Shown here piece by piece: positions 34,525 to 46,500 of a stretch of 64,000 bases of DNA. Numbering within the stretch: the first letter of the stretch is position 1; each line of letters opens with the position of its first letter. The stretch lies in NCBI GenBank assembly GCA_949752745.1, contig OX457027.1:54750053-54814052 (forward strand). The letters run 5' to 3'. Source of the DNA: Protula sp. h YS-2021. Taxonomy: Eukaryota; Annelida; Polychaeta; Sabellida; Serpulidae. Made by a program: the position numbers and the translations under genes. The notes below the pieces were generated by a model that was not told where the DNA came from, did not search any database, and saw nothing but the letters and a program-made list of their open reading frames with translations.

Positions 34525-37500
34525 GTTTATTTAGTAAACTTTGGTTCAAAATGCATCTCCTCCTACAATTTTGATCCGATGTCATTTATTTTTGGTGTGA
34601 GGTATCCCTAAGGGGTCGTGCATACGGCTTGTGCTTTTCTAGTCGATCGGGTGATTTTTGAATTTTTGGCGAATTTTTAAAGAAAAAATTTTAAAATGTA
34701 TCTCCTCCTACATTTTTGACCCGATGTCATTTATTTTTGGTATGAGGCACCCCTAAAGGGTCGTGCATACGGCTTGTGCTTTTTTAGTCGATCGCGCAAT
34801 TTTTGTATTTTTGGGGAATTTTTAAAGCAAAATTTTCGAAAATAATTCAAAATGCATCTACTCCTACAATTTTGATTCGATGTCATTTATTTTTGGTGTG
34901 AGGCATCCCTAAGGAGTCGTGCATACGGCTTGTGCTTTTTTAGTCGATCGGGTGATTTTTGAATTTTAGGGGAATTTTTAAAGAAAAAAATTTAAAATGT
35001 GTCTCCTCCTATATTTTTGACCCGATGTGATTTATTTTTGGTATGAGGCATCCCTAAAGTGTCGTGCATACGGCTTGTGCTTTTCTAGTCGATCGGGTGA
35101 TTTTTTAATTTTTTGGGAATTTTTGAAGAAAAAAATTTAAAATGTATCTCGTCCTACATTTTTTATCCGATGTCTTTTTTTTTAGCCCAGTTTGCTTTTT
35201 AGCCAACAGGGCTATACAGATGGGGGCAAGTATCGTCCGTCTGTCCGTCCGTCCGTCCGTCCGTGCCCACAATGATTATGCTATGTGGTGGATTTTCGGT
35301 ACATCCGTCACTTATGTGGTTTTACTTCCTTATGTGGTGGTTCTTATGAGGTAGCCACATAAGCACCCATCGAGCACAAAACAAACCACATAAGGGAGTC
35401 CGTCAAAGTCCGTTGATCAACTGTCCTGTAACACCATCTGTTGGAAAATAATGCAACTATAAAGCTAATTTCTAAAGCAAATAAGGAGAGCAGCATTTGT
35501 TTAAATCCCGCTGTGGGGTGGGGAGAATCTTAAGAATACACCCACTGCGAACAATGTTTGTATTTTGGGGGATTTTTTGAAGAATAAACTTCAAAGTGCG
35601 TTTCCTCCTACAGTTTTTATCCGATTTCATTTATTTTTGGTATCTAGTACGAGGCAGCCCTAGATGGGTCGGGCATACGACTTGTGCTTTTTGACTCGAT
35701 CTTGAATTTTGATTTTAGGGGAAATTTTTGAAGAAAATACCTCAAAATGAATCTTATCCTACAGTTTTATCCGTTTATTTAACTTGTGTTAAAGTGTGGT
35801 TATTATTTAAACATGCACACTGGTCCGAAATGTGAACCGCGCATCGACGCAAGTTAAACAAACATGCGCACTGGTTCCAAATGCGAACCGCGCATTAACG
35901 CAAGTGAAATAAACATGCGCACTGGTCCGAAATGCGAACCGGGCATCAACGCAAGTTAAATAAACATGTGCACTGGTCTAAAATAAGAAACGCGCATCAA
36001 CGCAAGCTGAATAAACATGCGGAGTTGTCCGAAATGTGAACCACGCACCAACGGAAGTTGAATAAACATGCGCACTGGTTCGAAATGCGCAACCGGACAT
36101 GGACGCAAGGTAAATAAACATGCGCACTGGTTCGAAATGCGAACCGCGCATCGACGCAAGTTAAATAAATATGTGCACTGGTCCAAACAAAGAACCACGC
36201 ATCGATGCAAGTTAAGTAATCATGCGCACTGGTCCGAAATGTAAACCGCGCCTCAACGCAAGTTAAACAAACATGCGCACTGGTTCCAAATGCGAACCGC
36301 CCATTAACGCAAGTGAAATAAACATGCGCACTGGTCCCAAATGCGAACCGCTCATCAACGGAAGTTGAATAAACATGCACACTGGTTCGAAATGCGCAAC
36401 CGGACATGGACGCAAGGTAAATAAACATGCGCACTGGTTCGAAATGCGAACCGCGCATCGACGCAAGTTAAATAAATATGTGCACTCTTCCCAACAAAGA
36501 ACCACGCATCGATGCAAGTTAAGTAATCATGCGCACTGGTCCGAAATGTAAACCGCGCATCAACGAAAGTTAAATAAACATGCGCACTAGTCCGAAATGC
36601 GAATCGGGCATCAACTGAAGTTAAATAAACATGCGCAGTTGTCCGAAATGTGAACCGGGCATCAACGCAAGTTGAATAAACATGTGCACTGGTCTAAAAT
36701 AAGAAACGCGCATCAACGCAAGCTAAATGAACATGCGCACTAGTCCGAAATGTGAACCGGGCATGGACGCAAGTGAAATAAACATACGCACTGCTTCGAA
36801 ATGCGAACCGCGCATCGACGCAAGTTTAATAAATATGCGCACTAGTCCGAAATTTGAACCGCGCATCAGTGCACATTAACCAAACATGCGCACTTGTTCA
36901 AAATGTGAACCGCGCATCGATGCAAGTTAAATAAACATGCGCATTTGTCTAAAACAAGAACCGTGCATCAACGCAAATAAAAAAAACATGCGCACTGGTC
37001 CGAAATGTGAACCGCGCATCAACGCAAGTTAAATAAACATGCGCATTTGTCTAAAATAAGAACCGTGCATCAACGCAAATAAAAGAAACATGCGCACTGG
37101 TCCAAAATGTGAATCTCGCATCAACGCAAGCTAAACAAACCTGCGCACTAGTCCGAAATGCGAACCGCGCATCGACGCCAGATAAATAAACATGCGCACT
37201 TGTCCGAAAAAAGAACCATGCATCGACGCAAGTTGAATAGACATGCGCAGTTTCCGAAATAAGCACCACGGATTAACGCACCTTAAATATATCCACTGGT
37301 CGGGAAAAAAAACCACGCATCGACGCAAGTTATGTAATCATGCGCACTGGTCCGAATCGTGAACCGCGCATCAACGTAAGTTGCATAACCATACACAGTG
37401 GTCCGAAATGCGAACCGGGCATCGACGCAAGCTAAATGAACATGCGCACTGGTTCGAAATGCGAACCACGCTTTGACGCAAGTTAAATAGATATGCGCAG

Positions 37501-40500
37501 TTGTCCAAAATACAAACCGCGCATCAGTGCACGTTAACCAAACATGCGCGCTGGACCGAAATGTGAACCGCACATCGACGCAAGTTAAGTTGACATGCGC
37601 CGTGATCCGAAATGTGAACCGCGCATCAACGCAAGTTAAAAAAATATGCGCAGTTTTTCCAAAAGCGAGCCACGCATTAACGCAAGTTAAATAAACATGC
37701 GCACTGGTCTAAAATAAGCACCATGCATTAACGCAAGTTAAATAAACATGCGCACTGGTCTAAAATAAGCACCACGCATCAACGCAAGTTAAATAAATAT
37801 GCGCAGTTGTGAAAGATAAGTTGTAAAATATCTTGATACAGTAAAGTGCCACATATATAATTCCGTTTATTTACAAATGACACACACAAAGCATAAACAT
37901 TATTGACATTGGCATGACGCCTGCTGGGAACCACACAAGGGCACGGGCAAATATAAACCACCACATAAGTATTTTTTATTCTCAAATAATCTTGTCCGTG
38001 ACCTACCACTTAAATGCATTTCAGGCATATCAAATGCTACCACATAATGCAACCACCACATAAGATACCTCTCGTTGGCCCGTCCGTCCGTCCCGCGACC
38101 GTTAAAAGTGGAATAACTTTTTTATTTTTTATCCGATTCTTACCAAATTTTAAACACGAGTTCCTTACCCTTTACTGCATTAGGAAATATTTTTATTTTT
38201 GCGGTTTAAACCATTTTTGGTGATTATATTGCCAATTTGGGCAAAATACGAAAAAACCTATCTAGTCCCTCATTTTTCATCGGAAGATTCCGAAATTTTT
38301 CATGAAGAAACTAGGACTAAGGGGTAAAAAAAGTACTTTTTTCGATTTTTGAATTTCGCCTTATTTTTGAATCTACTGAGCTTCAAAGTTTGCAACTTCT
38401 AAAAATTGACAAATTTCCAATTTTTTTTTCTGAACAAAGTAGTTAAAGTGGAATATCGTTTTTATTTTTTATCCGATTCGTACCAAATTTTTTACACGAG
38501 TTTTTAACCTTCTACTGCATTAGGATTTTTTTTATTTTTTGGTTTAAACCATTTTTGGCGATTTTATTGACAATTTGGGCAAAATACGAAAAAACCTATC
38601 TAGTCCCTCATTTTTCATCGGAAGATTCCGAAATTTTTCATGAAGAAACTAGAACTAAGGGGTGAAAAAAGTTCTTTTTTCGATTTTTGAATTTCGCCTT
38701 ATTTTTGAATCTACTGAGCTTCAAAGTTTGCAACTTCTAAAAATTGGCAAATTTCCATTTTTTTTTCTTAACAAAGTAGTTAAAGTAATATCTTTTTTAT
38801 TTTTCATCCGATTCGTACCAAATTTTAAACGCGAGTTTTTAACCTTCTACTGCATTAGGAATTTTTTTTATTTTTTGGTTTAAACCATTTTTGGCGATTT
38901 TATTGCCGATTTGGGCAAAATACGAAAAAATCTATCTAGTCCCTCATTTTTCATCGGAAGATTCCGAAATTTGTTATGAAGAAACTAGAACTAAGGGGTG
39001 AAAAAAGTACATTTTTCGATTTTTGAATTTCGCCTTATTTTTGAATCCACTGAGCTTCGAAGTTTGCAGCTTTTAAAAAATTGGAAATTTCCATTTTTCT
39101 TCTTAAAAAAGCAAAGTTTCAATTTGCAGAGGGGCACAATATGTTACATGCAAGTACTTTTGGTTGGACTTTTCAGTAATTTTGTTGTCAGTAGGTCATT
39201 TCTATGATATTTTCAAGTGGGCGATAATAGGGAACATTGGGCGATAAAGCAAGAAAGTTGTAATTTTCGCTTTAAAAGTGCAGGGATCAATTCTATGTCC
39301 CGAAATTGTGATAAATATGATATTTTTCGGATTGGCGATAATAGGGAATATTGGTCGATACTGCAAGAAAGTTGTAATTTTCGCTTTTAATGTGCAGGAA
39401 ACAATTCTAGGACCCGAAAATATGATAAATATAATATTTTTCGGGTGGGCGATAATAGGGAACATTTTGCGATAATGCAAGAAAGTTGTAATTTTCGCTT
39501 TAAAAGAGCAGGAATCAATTCTATGACCCGAAAATATGATAAATGTGATATTTTTCGTGTGGGCGATAATAGGGAACATTGGGCGATAATGCAAGAAAGT
39601 TGTAATTTTCGCTTTAAAAGTGCAGGGATCAATTCTATGACCCGAAAATATGATAAATGTGATATTTTTCGGGTAGGCGATAATAGGCAATATTGGGCGA
39701 TAATGTAAAAAAAATTGTAATTTTCGCTTTAAAAGTGCAGGAATCAATTCTATGACCCGAAAATATGATAAATGTGATATTTTTCGTGTTGGCGATAATA
39801 GGGAACATTGGGCGATGATGCAAGAAAGTTGTAATTTTCGCTTTAAAAGTGCAGGAATCAATTCTGTGACCCGAAAATATGATCAGTGTGATATTTTACG
39901 GGTGGGCGATAACAGGGAATATTGGGCGATAAAGCAAGAAAGTTGTAATTTTCGCTTTAAAAGTGCAGGAAACAATTCTAGGACCCGAAAATATGATAAA
40001 TATAATATTTTTCGTGTGGGCGATAATAGGGAACATTGGGCGATAATGTAAGAAAGTTGTAATTTTCGCTTTAAAAGTGCAGGAAACAATTCTATGAACC
40101 AAAAATATGATAAATGTGATATTTTTCGTGTGGGCGATAATAGGGAGCATTGGGCGATAATGCAAGAAAGTTGTAATTTTCGCTTTAAAAGTGCAGGAAT
40201 CAATTCTGTGACCCGAAAATATGATCAATGTGATATTTTACGGGTGGGCGATAACAGGGAATATTGGGCGATAAAGCAAGAAAGTTGTAATTTTCGCTTT
40301 AAAAGTGCAGGAAACAATTCTAGGACCCGAAAATATGATAAATATAATATTTTTCGGGTAGGCGATAATAGGCAATATTGGGCGATAATGTAAAAAAAAA
40401 TTGTAATTTTCGCTTTAAAAGTGCAGGAAACAATTCTATGACCCGAAAATATGATAAATATAATAATTTTCGTGTGGGCGATAATAGGGAACATTGGGCG

Positions 40501-43500
40501 ATAATGTAAGAAAGTTGTAATTTTCGCTTTAAAAGTGCAGGAAACAATTCTATGACCCGAAAATATGATAAATGTGATATTTTTCGTGTGGGCGATAATA
40601 GGGAGCATTGGGCGATAATGCAAGAAAGTTGTAATTTTCGCTTTAAAAGTGCAGGAATCAATTCTGTGACCCGAAAATATGATCAATGTGATATTTTACG
40701 GGTGGGCGATAACAGGGAATATTGGGCGATAAAGCAAGAAAGTTGTAATTTTCGCTTTAAAAGTGCAGGAAACAATTCTAGGACCCGAAAATATGATAAA
40801 TATAATATTTTTCGTGTGGGCGATAATAGGGAACATTGGGCGATAATGTAAGAAAGTTGTAATTTTCGCTTTAAAAGAGCAGGAATCAATTCTATAACCC
40901 GAAAATATGATAAATATGATATTTTTCGGATGGGCGATAATAGGGAATATTGGGCGATAATGCAAGAAAGTTGTAATTTTCGCTTTAAAAGTGCAGGGAT
41001 CAATTATATGTCCCGAAAATATGAAAAATATGATATTTTTTGGATGGGCGATAATAGGGAACATTGGGTGATAATGCAAGAAAGTTGTAATTTTCGCTTT
41101 AAAAGTGCAGGAATCAATTCTATGACCCGAAAATATGATAAATGTGATATTTTTCGTGTGGGCGATAATAGGGAGCATTGGGCGATAATGCAAGAAAGTT
41201 GTAATTTTCGCTTTTAAAGTGCAGGAATCAATTCTGTGACCCGAAAATATGATCAATGTGATATTTTACGGGTGGGCGATAACAGGGAATATTGGGCGAT
41301 AAAGCAAGAAATTGTAATTTTCGCTTTAAAAGTGCAGGAAACAATTCTAGGACCCGAAAATATCATAAATATAATATTTTTCGTGTGGGCGATAATAGGT
41401 AACATTGGGCGATAATGTAAGAAAGTTGTAATTTTCGCTTTAAAAGAGCAGGAATCAATTCTATAAACCGAAAATATGATAAATGTGATATTTTTCGGAT
41501 GGGCGATAATAGGGAACATTGGGCGATAATGCAAGAAAGTTGTAATTTTCGCTTTACAAGTGCAGGAATCAATTCTATGACCCGAGAATATGATAAATGT
41601 GATATTTTTCGGGTGGGCGATAATAGGGAATATTGGGCGATAATGTAAGAAAGTTGTAATTTTCGCTTTAAAAGTGCAGGAATCAATTCTGTGACCCGAA
41701 AATATGATAAATATGATATTTTTCGGATGGTCGATAATAGGGAACATTGGGCGATAGTGCAAGAAAGTTGTAATTTTCGCTTTTAAAGTGCAGGAATCAA
41801 TTCTGTGACCCGAAAATATTATCAGTGTGATATTTTACGGGTGGGCGATAACAGGGAATATTGGGCGATAAAGCAAGAAAGTTGTAATTTTCGCTTTAAA
41901 AGTGCAGGAAACAATTCTAGGACCCGAAAATATGATAAATATAATATTTTTCGGGTAGGCGATAATAGGCAATATTGGGCGATAATGTAAAAAAAATTGT
42001 AATTTTCGCTTTAAAAGTGAAGGAATCAATTCTATGACCCGAAAATATGATAAATGTGATATTTTTCGTCTTGGCGATAATAGGGAACATTGGGCGATAA
42101 TGCAAGAAAGTTGTAATTTTCGCTTTAAAAGTGCAGGAATCAATTCTGTGACCCGAAAATATGATCAGTGTGATATTTTACGGGTGGGCGATAACAGGGA
42201 ATATTGGGCGATAAAGCAAGAAAGTTGTAATTTTCGCTTTAAAAGTGCAGGAAACAATTCTAGGACCCGAAAATATGATAAATATAATATTTTTCGTGTG
42301 GGCGATAATAGGGAACATTGGGCGATAATGTAAGAAAGTTGTAATTTTCGCTTTAAAAGTGCAGGAAACAATTCTATGACCCGAAAATATGATAAATGTG
42401 ATATTTTTCGTGTGGGCGATAATAGGGAACATTGGGCGATAATGCAAGAAAGTTGTAATTTTCGCTTTAAAAGTGCAGGAATCAATTCTGTGACCCGAAA
42501 ATATGATCAATGTGATATTTTACGGGTGGGCGATAACAGGGAATATTGGGCGATAAAGCAAGAAAGTTGTAATTTTCGCTTTAAAAGTGCAGGAAACAAT
42601 TCTAGGACCCGAAAATATGATAAATATAATATTTTTCGTGTGGGCGATAATAGGGAACATTGGGCGATAATGTGAGAAAGTTGTAATTTTCGCTTTAAAA
42701 GAGCAGGAATCAATTCTATAACCCGAAAATATGATAAATATGATATTTTTCGGATGGGCGATAATAGGGAATATTGGGCGATAATGCAAGAAAGTTGTAA
42801 TTTTCGCTTTAAAAGTGCAGGGATCAATTATATGTCCCGAAAATATGAAAAATATGATATTTTTTGGATGGGCGATAATAGGGAACATTTTGCGATAATG
42901 CAAGAAAGTTGTAATTTTCGCTTTAAAAGTGCAGGAATCAATTCTATGACCCGAAAATATGATAAATGTGATATTTTTCGTGTGGGCGATAATAGGGAGC
43001 ATTGGGCGATAATGCAAGAAAGTTGTAATTTTCGCTTTTAAAGTGCAGGAATCAATTCTGTGACCCGAAAATATGATCAATGTGATATTTTACGGGTGGG
43101 CGATAACAGGGAATATTGGGCGATAAAGCAAGAAAGTTGTAATTTTCGCTTTAAAAGTGCAGGAAACAATTCTAGGACCCGAAAATATGATAAATATAAT
43201 ATTTTTCGTGTGGGCGATAATAGGTAACATTGGGCGATAATGTAAGAAAGTTGTAATTTTCGCTTTAAAAGAGCAGGAATCAATTCTATAAACCGAAAAT
43301 ATGATAAATGTGATATTTTTCGGATGGGCGATAATAGGGAACATTGGGCGATAATGCAAGAAAGTTGTAATTTTCGCTTTAAAAGTGCAGGAATCAATTC
43401 TATGACCCGAAAATATGATAAATGTGATATTTTTCGGGTGGGCGATAATAGGGAATATTGGGCGATAATGTAAGAAAATTGTAATTTTCGCTTTAAAAGT

Positions 43501-46500
43501 GCAGGAATCAATTCTGTGACCCGAAAATATGATAAATATGATATTTTTCGGATGGTCGATAATAGGGAACATTGGGCGATAGTGCAAGAAAGTTGTAATT
43601 TTCGCTTTAAAAGTGCAGGAATCAATTCTGTGACCCGAAAATATGATCAGTGTGATATTTTACGGGTGGGCGATAACAGGGAATATTGGGCGATAAAGCA
43701 AGAAAGTTGTAATTTTCGCTTTAAAAGTGCAGGAAACAATTCTAGGACCCGAAAATATGATAAATATAATATTTTTCGTGTGGGCGATAATAGGGAGCAT
43801 TGGGCGATAATGTAAGAAAGTTGTAATTTTCGCTTTAAAAGAGCAGGAATCAATTCTATGACCCGAAAATATGATAAATGTGATATTTTTCGTGTGGGCG
43901 ATAATAGGGAACATTGGGCGATAATGCAAGAAAGTTGTAATTTTCGCTTTAAAAGTGCAGGAATCAATTCTGTGACCCGAAAATATGATCAATGTGATAT
44001 TTTACGGGTGGGCGATAACAGGGAATATTGGGCGATAAAGCAAGAAAGTTGTAATTTTCGCTTTAAAAGTGCAGGAAACAATTCTGGGACCCGAAAATAT
44101 GATAAATATAATATTTTTCGTGTGGGCGATAATAGGGAACATTGGGCGATAATGTAAGAAAGTTGTAATTTTCGCTTTAAAAGAGCAGGAATCAATTCTA
44201 TAACCCGAAAATATGATAAATATGATATTTTTCGGATGGGCGATAATAGGGAATATTGGGCGATAGTGCAAGAAAGTTGTAATTTTCGCTTTTAATGTGC
44301 AGGAAACAATTCTAGGACCCGAAAATATGATAAATATAATATTTTTCGGGTGGGCGATAATAGGGAACATTTTGCGATAATGCAAGAAAGTTGTAATTTT
44401 CGCTTTAAAAGAGCAGGAATCAATTCTATGACCCGAAAATATGATAAATGTGATATTTTTCGTGTGGGCGATAATAGGGAGCATTGGGCGATAATGCAAG
44501 AAAGTTGTAATTTTCGCTTTAAAAGTGCAGGGATCAATTCTATGACCCGAAAATATGATAAATGTGATATTTTTCGGGTAGGCGATAATAGGCAATATTG
44601 GGCGATAATGTAAATAAATTGTAATTTTCGCTTTAAAAGTGCAGGAATCAATTCTATGACCCGAAAATATGATAAATGTGATATTTTTCGTGTTGGCGAT
44701 AATAGGGAACATTGGGCGATAATGCAAGAAAGTTGTAATTTTCGCTTTAAAAGTGCAGGAATCAATTCTGTGACCCGAAAATATGATCAGTGTGATATTT
44801 TACGGGTGGGCGATAACAGGGAATATTGGGCGATAAAGCAAGAAAGTTGTAATTTTCGCTTTAAAAGTGCAGGAAACAATTCTAGGACCCGAAAATATGA
44901 TCAATATAATATTTTTCGTGTGGGCGATAATAGGGAACATTGGGCGATAATGTAAGAAAGTTGTAATTTTCGCTTTAAAAGTGCAGGAAACAATTCTATG
45001 ACCCGAAAATATGATAAATGTGATATTTTTCGTGTGGGCGATAATAGGGAACATTGGGCGATAATGTAAGAAAGTTGTAATTTTCGCTTTAAAAGAGCAG
45101 GAATCAATTCTATAACCCGAAAATATGATCAATGTGATATTTTACGGGTGGGCGATAACAGGGAATATTGGGCGATAAAGCAAGAAAGTTGTAATTTTCG
45201 CTTTAAAAGATTAGGAATCAATTCTATAAACCGAAAATATGATAAATGTGATATTTTTCGGATGGGCGATAATAGGGAACATTGGGCGATAATGCAAGAA
45301 AGTTGTAATTTTCGCTTTAAAAGTGCAGGAATCAATTCTATGACCCGAAAATATGATAAATGTGATATTTTTCGGGTGGGCGATAATAGGGAATATTGGG
45401 CGATAATGTAAGAAAATTGTAATTTTCGCTTTAAAAGTGCAGGAATCAATTCTGTGACCCGAAAATATGATAAATATGATATTTTTCGGATGGTCGATAA
45501 TAGGGAACATTGGGCGATAGTGCAAGAAAGTTGTAATTTTCGCTTTAAAAGTGCAGGAATCAATTCTGTGACCCGAAAATATGATCAGTGTGATATTTTA
45601 CGGGTGGGCGATAACAGGGAATATTGGGCGATAAAGCAAGAAAGTTGTAATTTTCGCTTTAAAAGTGCAGGAAACAATTCTAGGACCCGAAAATATGATA
45701 AATATAATATTTTTCGTGTGGGCGATAATAGGGAGCATTGGGCGATAATGTAAGAAAGTTGTAATTTTCGCTTTAAAAGAGCAGGAATCAATTCTATGAC
45801 CCGAAAATATGATAAATGTGATATTTTTCGTGTGGGCGATAATAGGGAACATTGGGCGATAATGCAAGAAAGTTGTAATTTTCGCTTTAAAAGTGCAGGA
45901 ATCAATTCTGTGACCCGAAAATATGATCAATGTGATATTTTACGGGTGGGCGATAACAGGGAATATTGGGCGATAAAGCAAGAAAGTTGTAATTTTCGCT
46001 TTAAAAGTGCAGGAATCAATTCTGGGACCCGAAAATATGATAAATATAATATTTTTCGTGTGGGCGATAATAGGGAACATTGGGCGATAATGTAAGAAAA
46101 TTGTAATTTTCGCTTTAAAAGAGCAGGAATCAATTCTATAACCCGAAAATATGATAAATATGATATTTTTCGGATGGGCGATAATAGGGAATATTGGGCG
46201 ATAATGCAAGAAAGTTGTAATTTTCGCTTTAAAAGTGCAGGGATCAATTATATGTCCCGAAAATATGAAAAATATGATATTTTTTGGATGGGCGATAATA
46301 GGGAACATTGGGTGATAATGCAAGAAAGTTGTAATTTTCGCTTTAAAAGTGCAGGAATCAATTCTATGACCCGAAAATATGATAAATGTGATATTTTTCG
46401 TGTGGGCGATAATAGGGAGCATTGGGCGATAATGCAAGAAAGTTGTAATTTTCGCTTTTAAAGTGCAGGAATCAATTCTGTGACCCGAAAATATGATCAA

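Noticed and set aside
35811..37815. Open frames up to 153 codons on the minus strand of the 51-bp array
   Set aside because: Period 51 is 17 codons; the peptides are just translations of the satellite.
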